The notes: a model not told the origin generated them from the sequence alone. Positions 9,717-19,721 are shown, counted from the stretch's first letter. The stretch: DNA of 64,000 bases from Thalassotalea_B sp049613795 (GCA_049613795.1 JBMZCX010000003.1:1-64000); one strand, 5' to 3'. Program-made: numbers and translations.

Positions 9717-10760
9717 TTATTCATACGAGAATAAATCACCGCCATGCATGTCGATCATTTCAAGGGCTTTACCGCCACCACGAGCAACACACGTTAATGG
9801 GTCATCAGCCACCACAACAGGAATACCTGTTTCTTCCATTAATAAACGATCTAAATCTTTTAATAATGCACCGCCACCCGTTAATACCATGCCGCGTTCA
9901 GAAATATCTGACGCAAGCTCTGGAGGAGATTGCTCTAACGCCACCATAATCGCGCTAACAATACCCGTTAATGGTTCTTGCAGTGCTTCTAATATTTCAT
10001 TGCTATTTAGCGTAAAGCTACGTGGAACACCTTCAGCAAGGTTACGACCACGCACTTCAATTTCAATTAATTCTTCACCGGGATAAGCCGAACCAATTTC
10101 ATGCTTAATGCGCTCAGCCGTTGCTTCACCAATTAAGCTACCAAAGTTACGACGCACATAGTTGATAATCGCGTCATCAAACTTGTCACCACCAATGCGT
10201 ACTGACGATGAATAAACCACACCATTAAGTGAGATAATACCTACTTCAGTTGTACCACCACCAATATCGACCACCATAGAGCCTGTTGCTTCTGATACTG
10301 GCATACCCGCACCAATTGCCGCAGCCATAGGCTCATCAATTAAATACACTTCACGTGCGCCAGCACCTAATGCCGACTCTCTAATTGCACGACGTTCAAC
10401 CTGAGTTGAACCACAAGGCACGCACACTAATACACGTGGGCTAGGACGAAGGAAATTATTACTATGTACTTGCTTAATAAAGTACTGCAACATTTTTTCA
10501 GTAACAAAAAAGTTAGCAATAACACCGTCTTTCATTGGGCGAATCGCTTCAATATTTCCTGGTGTTCTGCCTAACATTTGCTTTGCTGCTGCACCTACGG
10601 CTGCAACACTTTTTGAACCGCCTGAACGATCTTGGCGAATAGCAACCACTGACGGTTCATCAAGAACAATACCTTGGTCTTTTACATAAATCAGTGTATT
10701 GGCTGTACCCAAATCAATAGATAAGTCATTTGAAAACATGCCGCGTAATTTTTTAAACAT
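9717..10760 (-). CDS. mreB: Actin-like rod shape protein MreB
   Basis: Bacterial actin of 347 residues that forms membrane-associated filaments and directs the elongasome. The ATP-binding phosphate-1 segment DLSIDLGTANTLIYV lies near the N-terminus and the phosphate-2 segment VDIGGGTTEVG around residue 165. The longer open frame begins at a TTG at 10790, but the ATG at 10760 gives the family N-terminus MFKKLRGMFSNDLS and the usual length; an AAAGGA stretch lies upstream. A sigma-70-like promoter is found at 10836-10864. It is the first gene of the mre operon. Confidence 0.98.
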   Translation of the reverse strand: MFKKLRGMFSNDLSIDLGTANTLIYVKDQGIVLDEPSVVAIRQDRSGGSKSVAAVGAAAKQMLGRTPGNIEAIRPMKDGVIANFFVTEKMLQYFIKQVHSNNFLRPSPRVLVCVPCGSTQVERRAIRESALGAGAREVYLIDEPMAAAIGAGMPVSEATGSMVVDIGGGTTEVGIISLNGVVYSSSVRIGGDKFDDAIINYVRRNFGSLIGEATAERIKHEIGSAYPGEELIEIEVRGRNLAEGVPRSFTLNSNEILEALQEPLTGIVSAIMVALEQSPPELASDISERGMVLTGGGALLKDLDRLLMEETGIPVVVADDPLTCVARGGGKALEMIDMHGGDLFSYE

Positions 10761-10835
10761 AAGGTCTAATTGTCCTTTCTGCGTAGACAAGACAAGCTAT
10801 TGCCTGAACATCGTAATTATTTTTTGAATTGGCTA

Positions 10836-10864
10836 ATCATACCCTAGCTTTCATGATATGTGAT
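10836..10864 (-). promoter_or_regulatory. Putative sigma-70 promoter of mreB
   Basis: On the minus strand ATCACA is followed after 17 bases by TATGAT, about 75 bases upstream of the chosen mreB ATG. The -10 matches consensus at five of six positions and the -35 at four of six. No other candidate in the 166-base gap is as good. Confidence 0.45.
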
Positions 10865-10926
10865 GCCTGTTTTTCGAAAAAAACACAATAAATTACATTT
10901 TTTTCAAGTAAATGGTCAAAAAGTTG

Positions 10927-13900
10927 TTAATTTCCCACTTCTCGCCATGAAATTATGCGATCGTTACCCCGAAATAAGCCAAACGTGATTAACGCTGATG
11001 GATTCTCGGTAAAAGGGCCATTACCATCAGTCCAGTCATATTTTAACCATGGTGGTACTTCATATTCGAATAATAATGGCCCTTGTTTGTTATTATTCGG
11101 CGCTGAAAAAGTAAATTGTTGAAACTGACCACTATTAAATTTTTTGCTAGTAAGCGGTAATGCAACAGGTATAGTAGCTGAAGTATCGGTGACTAATAAA
11201 CTGTCACTATTGTCTTGGTCTGTAAGTCGATAATCAAATAACGATAAAGCACCTGCTGCTTGCTTACTGGCAATTTGAGGCACCGTACAATTATCGTCTA
11301 CATGCGTAATAAATTGCGTGCCATTAAATACCTCTATCGCCATAGGAGCAATTAGGTCGGAAGTTTCAGGGCCGTAAGCATTTTCAGTACGCCAACGACC
11401 GAAACGAATAGTTGTACCAGTCGGATGTAGTGTGAGTACTTCAGTAAAGTCTGCATCGTCTGCACTAGTAAAGTCGATAGCCGTTACACCATCGCTATCA
11501 GTAATAGAAGTTATGCCTAAATTAATATCGCTAGCAAACTCTGCTCTTTTAGCATTCGCATCGTGAGTGTAAAAATAGTGATCATCACTATTAAAGGTAT
11601 AGCTAATTTCCCCGTTAACATTGCTCATTTGAGCAATGCCTATTGTCGCAGATAACGCCATATTCGTTAACGTGTCGGCACCTTGTGTCGCATAATCTTG
11701 TGTTGGCGTAACAAGGTTCACGTCATTAACCGTTAATTTGTCAAAAGCACCAACATAATTTTCAGTGGTCGTACAAACACCACTAGGACAATTTGCTGAT
11801 TTAGCAATAATGCTAAATTTAGGCTCTATTCCATAGCCTAAAGCGCCAATACTGGTATTTACCAATGTTGTTTCACCAACATAGGTATAGCTTTTAGGGC
11901 TATTGGTTGCTTCACAGGTACTAAAAATATCACCATTAACCACATTATCAATTTCAAAATGGTCAGGGTAAAACCGCCCAACATAAGGTGCTGTAGTAGA
12001 AACTGTATTAGCACCTAAATAGGTTGTTGTTTTTAAAGCCGCTGTAACAGAAATAATGCCAACCTCGGTCCAGCTAATATTTTGAGTGGCTTGCCCATTA
12101 ACAAAATCACTAAATTCACGATTAGTTAAGTTACCCAAAGAGCCTGGCAATGGCGCAACTAAACCCCAACTTAAATTAACGTTATCGCTGGCAGGTAATT
12201 GCTCATTACCAAAGTTAGGGGTTACTGGGTTATTCACTAAGTCGTTATTATTAGTTGCGCTATCACCACTTTGCCACTGCACCGCAGTAATGGTTGTTTC
12301 AAATAATTTACCCGCTTTTTTAAACTTAGCATCACCCGCATTTATTGCCGCAGGGTTGGTTGTATCATTTGAGCTATCAGGTGCAAAATTTAAATAAAAG
12401 CCGAATGGACTCACAACAAAACTATTGCTACTGCCCGTAATATATGAGTTGGCTGAATTAGGCAGCTTATATTTGGCGTGTAAGCGTATTTGCCCTGCAT
12501 CAGGGTAATTCAAGGTAAAAGGCGCGTGGCTTTGACTATTATTGCCAAAATTTAGCGATATTGGTGTCAGGTTTCCATTTAAGCTGTTAGAGCCTGCATT
12601 TGTCGTTAATATATCGGTATTATTAATATTAGCATTTACATTAGCACTACAGCTATTTGGGTTTTCACACTCAGCAGCCATTTCAATGTTGTTATTACCA
12701 ATGAGAACCGCTTGACATAAGCCCGTTGCCGTATTTTTTTCAACGGCTTGAATATACAAAGTTTCAGACGGTTTGCCTGAAATTTGGTTAACCACTTTAT
12801 TATTATCGCTCGTTGAATAAAATCGAAAACCTGCATCGGTAAATTGCATATTACAGCTTTCAACTGCACCATTTAAACAAACGGTATTTTGCGCAGGTGC
12901 TGGAGATGCGCTATTTAATGATAAATTTACTTGCTCAGCAAAAGTATAGTTAAAGTTAACCGTACCAATGCCATTAACAAAAGTACCCGCTTGAGTTGTG
13001 TTACCATTAGCTCCTGCAACATTAAGCGTAAAGCTTCCATTTTCGTTTACTTGATTACACGTGCCATCAAACGGATTACTACACGCTTTAATTGTCACCC
13101 TTTCACTGTCACAAGTCAGGCCATTACCGTCGTGCAAAATTTGATAGTGATTGAGCGCAATACAATTAGTATCAATCATATCCGCTCGAATTTCAGCTGC
13201 CGACTTAACCAAAGAATATATTCTTACTTCGTCAAATTTACCATTGGCAGAAGTATCAGATGCTAATGAATTATTATTATTTGCTGAATATTTTGAGGCG
13301 TTATCGCCAAAAATAATAGCCCCTAAATCGCTTAAATAGCCATTGGTGTTAATATTGCGTTGTACCACCAAGTTACCATCAACATAAATTTGAAAGTGAT
13401 TATTTTCTAAATCCCATGTTACAGAAACGTAATACCAAGTATCTGCACTTCTTGTTGACGAAGACGGTTCTTCAAGAGAAAAGTCGCCATCAGCACTGTC
13501 TTCAAATGTAAACCTTAAACGCCCATTGTTCTGAATTCCTAAAGTAAAGTACTTATCACTAACTGAGCCCGACTGCTCAAGACTTGCATCAAACAATGTT
13601 CGTTCACCACCACCATTAAAGCCGCCTTGATTCCAATTGGTATGGCTATTGAACCAAAAACTAATGGTACCTTTAATACTAACATCGTAGTCTAAATCGA
13701 TATTAGTAGAAAAAGCATTGCGGGTAATATCGGTATTATTCGTACCATTGCCCTCAAACGCGCGGCAATATTTACCATTAGGCGTTGAAGAGCCGCCAAT
13801 ATTTGTGCCATGGTTACCTAAGCCACTGTCGTCAGTAATCCCCGAAGAAAAGCTTGGCTGCTCAAAAGAGTAGAAGCCAATTAAAGGCTCGCATATAACT

Positions 13901-15870
13901 CGAGCCCGTGGGGTTCCATCATAATTATTTTTCGTTGATTGATTGCTATAAACTTGATTTATTTGGTCTTGTGTTAAGCCTCCATCAAAGATCATAAATT
14001 CATCAAGCGCAGAGCGAAACCCTTGTGAGTTAGATGAGGAGACTTGGTCAAACGATGTACCTATATATTTTAAGGTGCCGCTTGCCTGTATATTCACTGT
14101 ATCAACATGCACGCCATCGATGTATAGCATTGTTTGATTATTAGCATGCACAAGCACCATATGATGCCAATTATTATCTAGAGAGTTAAACGAAAAATTA
14201 GTGCCATTAATGGAAGTACCACTTCCAGCGTTATATACCCCCCAATGCCAACTATCACCTCGGTCAATGTACATTAAATCGCCACCAGACGACATTGCTC
14301 CTAGAACAAAATAACGATTACCAGACAATGCTGTTGGTTTTTTAAACCACGTAGAAATACTAAAAGCACTAGGTAAAGGAATATTCGTTTCAATATGGGG
14401 TGGTGCGGAGAGGAGATCGATTCCATTTTCAATGAAGCCAGTATCCAAAGAGGTGACATTACCAACGGTTACTGCATCAAAGCTAGCAATGTGATCTTTG
14501 ACTTCTCCCGCGACTCCATTATAACTACACTCATCGAAGCGGTAGCTCGCAATAGGTGTTGCCAGTAAACAATCATCACAACGCACTTCAATGTTATCAA
14601 CTTGAACACCAACATCGTTATCGTAACTAAAAATCCCAAAATCATTCAGTGTGGGTTGTTCACTCGCACTATAAAGTACTGCAGCATCATTCACACAAAC
14701 CGCTGTGCCTTGGTTATTGACAACAACTTCAAAATTAAACGGATCATTTTCATCAAAACCATCAACTGAATGCAATAATGAGGCATTGCCCCCTGACACT
14801 TTGACTAACTCGAGTCGACGATAAACTCCTGGATAAGTATTATCAGCAGCTAGCGCACTACCGAATTTATTCCAACGCGCTACATAATAATTATTATTAT
14901 TTCGATAACCAAAAATAAGGCCAACATCATTATTGTCACCCACTTTATTCGCTGTAATGTCTGACGAAATAGCATAGTTATTCACGTTACCTTTATCGAT
15001 TTTATTTAATGATAAATCGTAAGTTACCATGCCATATTCATTATCATTGTTACCTGTTAACGCGCCATTTATTGATAATTCGCCCCCTGAAATATTAAAC
15101 CTAACATTGGTAACCTCACCATTCGTATTGGTAATATTACTATTAGGCCAATTACTAATATTTCGATTAAAGTTCCTTCTTTTCCAGCCATTGGAAGCAC
15201 TACTAAAATTATCTGAAAAAGCAACAGCGGGTAACGATGCACTACACGAAATAGGAATGGGTGGAGTACTGCTTTTGCAAAAGCCTTGAGAGTCCATGTT
15301 ATTAATATAGCTCTCGTCATAGATAAACTTGCCATTTCCATCAACAACTAACGATCCAGCCGCCGATACAGCTCCGTTAATATGGGCTTTGTCTCTTACT
15401 GAAATTGAGCCTGTTGCGTATATGTTAGCGTTAATATGCGCTTTCTGACTAATCTCTATAGAGCCATTAACGATAATCAGCACATTTTCTGGTTTTCCAC
15501 TGGTATTAACCCTAGTTTTTTCAGGAATAGTAATGCTGCCATTAAAATATAGCACTGCCGTGCCTGTACCTGAAAAAATTACTTTTGCATTGGCGGGCAA
15601 GTTCCAATTGGTATGTTCATAAACGCCATGGCTAACATTAGTTTGGGTAAAGGGGTCTATCGATGTAATTATGGGGAATGGAACAACAGGATCAAAATCA
15701 TGCATAACGCAGTTAGACGAGCCATTACAGGTGTTACTACCAAAAAAAACATTGGCGCCTTTAGCTGAAAACGTTTGAGGACCAGGAAAAACAGCTTTAC
15801 AGTCAACAGCCAATACCGAGAAAGGAATAAACAATAAACTGAATAATGTAATAAAAAAACGAAAAATCAT
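10927..15870 (-). CDS. mshQ: MSHA biogenesis protein MshQ, large LamG-containing surface protein
   Basis: A 1647-residue secreted protein with a clear signal peptide (about residues 1-21, ending SVLA-VDC). Residues about 95-195 are a short beta-repeat region (NGSIEISQKAHINANIYATG) like polymer-forming folds. Residues about 205-430, 435-650 and 660-900 look like three concanavalin A/LamG-type modules, seen in segments such as TWYYVSVTWDLENNHFQIYV. The rest resembles the C-terminal part of MshQ (DUF6701), with many paired cysteines early on. It is the last gene of the msh operon. It is probably exported and may sit at the pilus base or tip; binding of a glycan is inferred from the LamG-like modules. 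Confidence 0.85.
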   Translation of the reverse strand: MIFRFFITLFSLLFIPFSVLAVDCKAVFPGPQTFSAKGANVFFGSNTCNGSSNCVMHDFDPVVPFPIITSIDPFTQTNVSHGVYEHTNWNLPANAKVIFSGTGTAVLYFNGSITIPEKTRVNTSGKPENVLIIVNGSIEISQKAHINANIYATGSISVRDKAHINGAVSAAGSLVVDGNGKFIYDESYINNMDSQGFCKSSTPPIPISCSASLPAVAFSDNFSSASNGWKRRNFNRNISNWPNSNITNTNGEVTNVRFNISGGELSINGALTGNNDNEYGMVTYDLSLNKIDKGNVNNYAISSDITANKVGDNNDVGLIFGYRNNNNYYVARWNKFGSALAADNTYPGVYRRLELVKVSGGNASLLHSVDGFDENDPFNFEVVVNNQGTAVCVNDAAVLYSASEQPTLNDFGIFSYDNDVGVQVDNIEVRCDDCLLATPIASYRFDECSYNGVAGEVKDHIASFDAVTVGNVTSLDTGFIENGIDLLSAPPHIETNIPLPSAFSISTWFKKPTALSGNRYFVLGAMSSGGDLMYIDRGDSWHWGVYNAGSGTSINGTNFSFNSLDNNWHHMVLVHANNQTMLYIDGVHVDTVNIQASGTLKYIGTSFDQVSSSNSQGFRSALDEFMIFDGGLTQDQINQVYSNQSTKNNYDGTPRARVICEPLIGFYSFEQPSFSSGITDDSGLGNHGTNIGGSSTPNGKYCRAFEGNGTNNTDITRNAFSTNIDLDYDVSIKGTISFWFNSHTNWNQGGFNGGGERTLFDASLEQSGSVSDKYFTLGIQNNGRLRFTFEDSADGDFSLEEPSSSTRSADTWYYVSVTWDLENNHFQIYVDGNLVVQRNINTNGYLSDLGAIIFGDNASKYSANNNNSLASDTSANGKFDEVRIYSLVKSAAEIRADMIDTNCIALNHYQILHDGNGLTCDSERVTIKACSNPFDGTCNQVNENGSFTLNVAGANGNTTQAGTFVNGIGTVNFNYTFAEQVNLSLNSASPAPAQNTVCLNGAVESCNMQFTDAGFRFYSTSDNNKVVNQISGKPSETLYIQAVEKNTATGLCQAVLIGNNNIEMAAECENPNSCSANVNANINNTDILTTNAGSNSLNGNLTPISLNFGNNSQSHAPFTLNYPDAGQIRLHAKYKLPNSANSYITGSSNSFVVSPFGFYLNFAPDSSNDTTNPAAINAGDAKFKKAGKLFETTITAVQWQSGDSATNNNDLVNNPVTPNFGNEQLPASDNVNLSWGLVAPLPGSLGNLTNREFSDFVNGQATQNISWTEVGIISVTAALKTTTYLGANTVSTTAPYVGRFYPDHFEIDNVVNGDIFSTCEATNSPKSYTYVGETTLVNTSIGALGYGIEPKFSIIAKSANCPSGVCTTTENYVGAFDKLTVNDVNLVTPTQDYATQGADTLTNMALSATIGIAQMSNVNGEISYTFNSDDHYFYTHDANAKRAEFASDINLGITSITDSDGVTAIDFTSADDADFTEVLTLHPTGTTIRFGRWRTENAYGPETSDLIAPMAIEVFNGTQFITHVDDNCTVPQIASKQAAGALSLFDYRLTDQDNSDSLLVTDTSATIPVALPLTSKKFNSGQFQQFTFSAPNNNKQGPLLFEYEVPPWLKYDWTDGNGPFTENPSALITFGLFRGNDRIISWREVGN

Positions 15871-15925
15871 TTAATTAGCCTTTCATTAGCTGAACTAAAA
15901 TTGCTTATACTCAAGAATAAAAACA

Positions 15926-16378
15926 CTATAAACTGCGCGCGTCTACTAATAATTTACGTGAGGTAATAATTTCAGCAACCTCGCATTGACCAACGCTTTC
16001 TAGTTGATAATATCGAACACCATCAGTGTGTACAAAGCTTTGGCAGCTTAACGTTGCCATGCAATGTTGTAGCCCTTTAGCATCATTGCCAATATTTTCA
16101 TAGTCTTGCGTACTATTAGCGCTGGGACACGCAATACCTGTACTATTAAGTGGGAAAACTTGCTGCAATTGCCATTGCATTCCCGACTGTGCCGCTTGAA
16201 ATGCACGAGTACCAATCACTTCATAGGCCACAGCCTCAGCTTCGGTTGATAACATGCGTATAAGCGCAGTCCCCAGTAAAGTCATGACAATAATAATAAA
16301 TACAGCAATAACTAAAGCACTTCCTTGCTGCCTAGCTAACGAATTAATACGATGGGGCTGATTAACATTAAGGAACAT
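15926..16378 (-). CDS. mshP: MSHA minor pilin-like protein MshP
   Basis: PilX-like protein of 150 residues with one N-terminal membrane helix preceded by QQGSALVIAVFIIIVM. That is the PilX/MshP form rather than a GFTLIE prepilin motif. It probably belongs to the minor pilin set that primes pilus assembly. A longer frame opens at 16420, but the ATG at 16378 has AGGTG five to six bases upstream and overlaps mshO by only 11 bases, so I chose it. It lies between mshO and mshQ, the Vibrio cholerae order. Confidence 0.85.
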   Translation of the reverse strand: MFLNVNQPHRINSLARQQGSALVIAVFIIIVMTLLGTALIRMLSTEAEAVAYEVIGTRAFQAAQSGMQWQLQQVFPLNSTGIACPSANSTQDYENIGNDAKGLQHCMATLSCQSFVHTDGVRYYQLESVGQCEVAEIITSRKLLVDARSL

Positions 16379-17162
16379 TGGGCACCTGAATTTCATTATT
16401 AAAACTGATTTGTTCATCATTTTGTTTAAAATTAAGCTGTGCCAATACGTGGCCGGAACGAAGCTGGCTAGCGCTATTTACCTGAAAGCCGCTGATATTA
16501 TTGTCTAAGTTTTCTGCCATTAATGAAGGAACGCTATTGGGCGCTTGATCGGCCCGATAGCTTGCATAGCCTTGATAGCGATTAAGATTACCGCCCTCAA
16601 CACAATAACTGACGGGAGAATCAATAAAGTATAGCCTGTTAGTTGGAGAATCGGCGGTAAACTGCATTGGCAAGTTTAGCGTAATACTCCATTCATTTAA
16701 GTTATAATCAAAAGCCGCATTATTATTGTCAATTTCACTTATTTTATTACTCGGTAAGTAAGCATCATTTGACGTGAGTGGATATACAATAACAGACAAG
16801 TCATTGCTAAATTGGCTATCGTCAAAACGAATTACTTTTACTGTTGATGAGGCAGGTAACGGTGCTACAGGGATCTCGGTATATATAGCTGCAGCTTTTA
16901 TTGGCCTAAACTCTATACATTGATCTGAATTGCCAATTAATCGGGGGCTATTCGGTAGCGCATGGCGAATTTCTCTATTTAAACGTTCAATAGAAAACCT
17001 TGCACTGGCGATCAGTTGGTCTCTATCATTCGTTTCAAGGTAAATTCGGCTACCAAATTGTAAAAAGCTACTAACACCAACGGCTAACACACCCAAAACC
17101 ACCATTACGGTAATCATTTCTATTAGAGTGAACCCTTGATTATTTCGAGCTATGCGCCGCAT
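16368..17162 (-). CDS. mshO: MSHA minor prepilin MshO
   Basis: Type IV minor prepilin of 264 residues. The N-terminus MRRIARNNQGFTLIEMITVMVVLG carries the class III signal: basic leader, cleavage after G10 and E5 of the mature protein. It is PilW-like in length and position. The start ATG overlaps the mshD stop by one base, so the two are coupled. The product is expected to be cut and methylated by the prepilin peptidase, encoded elsewhere. Confidence 0.9.
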   Translation of the reverse strand: MRRIARNNQGFTLIEMITVMVVLGVLAVGVSSFLQFGSRIYLETNDRDQLIASARFSIERLNREIRHALPNSPRLIGNSDQCIEFRPIKAAAIYTEIPVAPLPASSTVKVIRFDDSQFSNDLSVIVYPLTSNDAYLPSNKISEIDNNNAAFDYNLNEWSITLNLPMQFTADSPTNRLYFIDSPVSYCVEGGNLNRYQGYASYRADQAPNSVPSLMAENLDNNISGFQVNSASQLRSGHVLAQLNFKQNDEQISFNNEIQVPNVP

Positions 17163-17761
17163 TAATAATTAGCCTTATAAGTTGAAAAATCAAGAGATAA
17201 GCCAAGAGGTGTCGTTACTGTTACGGTAATTAGCTTTGCGGTGTAATTGTTCGCATTGGTGGCACAATTACCATCGTAGTCACTGTCGTTACACACCTGA
17301 ATATTGATAGAATAACGCAGGTAAAGTGTTAAGTCTTCCCCTTGAGAGTTTTGAATATAATTGCCAGATCCAGCATCATCTACTGACATATCATGATAAT
17401 CATCAACATCATCAAATAATAAGCGATTATTTCCCTCTTCATCCCCCATGAGTACTGAACATGCCTCTTCAGTACTAATAGAGCCATTATTGTCTACGTC
17501 TTCACTGCAACGATAACGCCCGCCCGTATGATCTGAATGCTCATCAAAGGCATGACCGGTGATTTCATTAAGCAAAGACTGACCCAATTCAGCTGCGCGA
17601 ATTTGATGAAGCTGGTCGGCGCTTTGTTCGGTTGCGGGAAAAATAAGACGAGTCATGATGCTAAAACTAATCGCTAAAACCACCATACCAATAATGGTTT
17701 CAATTAGGGTAAAACCTTGAACGCTTTGCATTCGTTTAAGGTCTGTTGTTTTAAAGTGCAT
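17162..17761 (-). CDS. mshD: MSHA minor prepilin MshD
   Basis: Minor prepilin of 199 residues from the ATG at 17761. The signal is QGFTLIETIIGMVVLAISF. The frame is open to a TTG at 17782, but the ATG at 17761 has GAGGG about nine bases upstream and overlaps the mshC end by 11 bases. The passenger is rich in Asp and Asn and has a cluster of cysteines around residues 85-105 and 155-170, probably disulfides. It is PilV-like in position. Confidence 0.88.
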   Translation of the reverse strand: MHFKTTDLKRMQSVQGFTLIETIIGMVVLAISFSIMTRLIFPATEQSADQLHQIRAAELGQSLLNEITGHAFDEHSDHTGGRYRCSEDVDNNGSISTEEACSVLMGDEEGNNRLLFDDVDDYHDMSVDDAGSGNYIQNSQGEDLTLYLRYSINIQVCNDSDYDGNCATNANNYTAKLITVTVTTPLGLSLDFSTYKANY

Positions 17762-18296
17762 GAATATAACCCTCATGCTCAATTTTAATTGTTAAAGCGT
17801 TTTCACCTGTTACAACAATTCGACAACTTTGAGTATTGCTACAATTAATACGATTACCACTGCTATTAACTAACCGCCCCATTTGATCAAAAGCAAATAC
17901 ATTGGCTAAACCGCTCACACTAAAACTTACGGCATGATTAGGGGCAACGCTAACACTGGTATGACTATACACAGACTCTTTACCGCTATCTGCTAGTGTC
18001 GATACATCACAATTGTTTGGTTTATTCGTGTCTGTTTTTTGTAAGCCAATATGAGTGGATGTTACTGAAATTTGCTGGCAAAAGTCACCATCAGTTTGTT
18101 GCATTGAGCGTAATTGCAAAGCACGTAAAGTAGTAATTGTTTCGTTGCGATAGGTATACTGTTCAAAGCCATTTGAAGAAAAAAACTTAGGAACAACTGT
18201 TATAGACAAAATACCGAGAATAATAATAACCACAATCAGCTCTATTAAGGTAAACCCTTTTCTAAGCTGAGATTGAGAATTAGCAACTGACTGCAT
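17751..18296 (-). CDS. mshC: MSHA minor prepilin MshC
   Basis: Minor prepilin of 181 residues with the class III signal RKGFTLIELIVVIIILG at about residues 13-28. It follows the major pilin gene mshA after a 121-base gap that contains a strong hairpin. It should therefore be made at a lower level than MshA from the same transcript. A G-rich stretch sits directly before the ATG. Four cysteines in the passenger probably pair. Confidence 0.88.
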   Translation of the reverse strand: MQSVANSQSQLRKGFTLIELIVVIIILGILSITVVPKFFSSNGFEQYTYRNETITTLRALQLRSMQQTDGDFCQQISVTSTHIGLQKTDTNKPNNCDVSTLADSGKESVYSHTSVSVAPNHAVSFSVSGLANVFAFDQMGRLVNSSGNRINCSNTQSCRIVVTGENALTIKIEHEGYIHAL

Positions 18297-18368
18297 GCTC
18301 CCCCCGTGTATCTTGACGATTTGTTATTAATAAAGGTAAAAAGAAATGGCGTTACTCATTGATATTAC

Positions 18369-18398
18369 AAATAAGGAGAGCAGTTGCTCTCCTTATTT
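18369..18398 (-). terminator. Hairpin downstream of mshA, likely attenuator
   Basis: The arms 18369-18382 and 18385-18398 are exact 14-base inverted repeats around a two-base centre, 19 bases past the mshA stop. On the minus strand TTATTTGTAAT follows, a moderate T-rich tail. The position between the major pilin gene and mshC suggests partial termination or 3' protection of mshA mRNA. Confidence 0.65.
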
Positions 18399-18417
18399 AC
18401 ATTTATTTACGCGGGTA

Positions 18418-18909
18418 TTAACAGCCGCCTAGTGTTGCTTCAACTTCAGGTGGCGTTTCAGCGTTTGAAGTGTCTGTGTATGTAATTTTACAAGTAGCAG
18501 CTGTTGTAGCTTTACTATGGGCAAATTCCGCAGATCCTAAAACAACAGCTGATGTTATCGGTGTGTTCGTATCTAACTCAAGCAAGCTATCAATAGCTAA
18601 ACCAGCTCCTGATGCTGAACCATCACCCAACGGATCAGCAACTGGATACCCATAAGCCAAAGCGTAATATTTACTACCTATCTGAATTTCACCCGTTGCT
18701 TTTGTTTCACCACTAACTAGCGCCTTTGCATGTGCTAAATTAACCGCACTTTTAATAGAACCTTGTACGCCTTCCATTACTGCTTTTTTAGCGTCACCTG
18801 TTAAATCGATAAACTTAGGGGCTGCTGTTACGGCTAAAATACCTAAAATAACAATAACAACAACAAGTTCAATTAAGGTAAAACCTTGATTTTTATTTAT
18901 ATTCTTCAT
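18418..18909 (-). CDS. mshA: MSHA major pilin MshA
   Basis: Type IVa major pilin of 163 residues, the main subunit of the mannose-sensitive haemagglutinin pilus. The signal MKNINKNQGFTLIELVVVIVILG gives cleavage after G9 and E5 in the mature protein. The conserved segment following it, AVTAAPKFIDLTGDAKKA, is typical of MshA. Two cysteines near the C-terminus (in ATCK and the terminal GGC) form the expected D-region disulfide. AGGTG lies five bases before the ATG. Flanked by mshB upstream and by a hairpin downstream. Confidence 0.95.
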   Translation of the reverse strand: MKNINKNQGFTLIELVVVIVILGILAVTAAPKFIDLTGDAKKAVMEGVQGSIKSAVNLAHAKALVSGETKATGEIQIGSKYYALAYGYPVADPLGDGSASGAGLAIDSLLELDTNTPITSAVVLGSAEFAHSKATTAATCKITYTDTSNAETPPEVEATLGGC

Positions 18910-18967
18910 AATACACCTACTTTAAAAGTAATTATTGGTTAATAACAATACTATAGTTATTGCTTAA

Positions 18968-19585
18968 CTATTGCTTAATAGTAATTTCTACGTGGCTATT
19001 CGCTGGAAAATAGCTAAAGAAATTACTTACGGTATTAATGTCAGTGGTTACATATAAACCATTGCCGTCTTTCGACAATGTTTCTTTTAAGTGATACGAA
19101 CAGCTTTTATTTGCTTGGTTGCCACTTATTGTTACAAAGTACTGCATACTTGAGTCTGTATTCAAAGTATTAATATTATTAGTTAACTTAGGTGGTTGCT
19201 GTAAAATACTGCTCCAAACGTCAATACAGTTAAGCGCATTGAAGCCATTACCTAAGCCAGTACCATTATTTCGACCGGCAACTGATGAAACAACATAACC
19301 TGGGCGAATACCATTGCCTGTATTTTCAGTAGTTAATAGCACTTCAGTACCATCATAACTTACTACATTTTGACCACCAGCATTAGTGGGCCTACCTTCG
19401 GCTTCCCATTGTGCACGCGCTAACGAAATACCAGTAGCAAAGCCACCCGCCATACCTTCAATATTAGCTTGTTTAGCTTGATCGGTTAAATCAATAAATT
19501 TAGGAATAGCCGTTACTGCTAAGAATCCTAAAATAACCACCACAATAACTAACTCTATCAAGGTAAAGCCTGACTGTTTATTCAT
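18968..19585 (-). CDS. mshB: MSHA minor prepilin MshB
   Basis: Prepilin of 205 residues with the signal KQSGFTLIELVIVVVILGFLAV and the segment AIPKFIDLTDQAKQANIEG, closely like MshA at the N-terminus. The passenger contains SLARAQWEAEGRP, NCIDVWSSILQQPP and a final CSYHL segment, features that recur in MshF next door. In Vibrio cholerae MshB is a minor pilin made from its own promoter; a promoter-like sequence is also present here just upstream. Confidence 0.9.
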   Translation of the reverse strand: MNKQSGFTLIELVIVVVILGFLAVTAIPKFIDLTDQAKQANIEGMAGGFATGISLARAQWEAEGRPTNAGGQNVVSYDGTEVLLTTENTGNGIRPGYVVSSVAGRNNGTGLGNGFNALNCIDVWSSILQQPPKLTNNINTLNTDSSMQYFVTISGNQANKSCSYHLKETLSKDGNGLYVTTDINTVSNFFSYFPANSHVEITIKQ

Positions 19586-19614
19586 AATAACCTCTAATAT
19601 TTCTAATTAATTTA

Positions 19615-19644
19615 ATTGTAACAACGTTTTACGTAACAAGTCAC
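19615..19644 (-). promoter_or_regulatory. Putative internal promoter before mshB-mshA
   Basis: On the minus strand GTGACT is followed after 18 bases by TACAAT, about 30 bases upstream of the mshB ATG in a 136-base gap, one of the widest in the msh operon. A separate pilin promoter before mshB is known from Vibrio cholerae. The -35 is weak. Confidence 0.4.
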
Positions 19645-19721
19645 TGTTTAACTGCCATGAATCAGGCTATTTTCATACTTTTGTATAATACCAATTAGTA
19701 TAAATATAGCTATAAACAAAT

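Noticed and set aside
10761..10790. Longer MreB starting at TTG
   Set aside because: The ATG ten codons later matches the universal MreB start and length.
12086..12397. Open frame opposite mshQ
   Set aside because: Antisense shadow with no family features.
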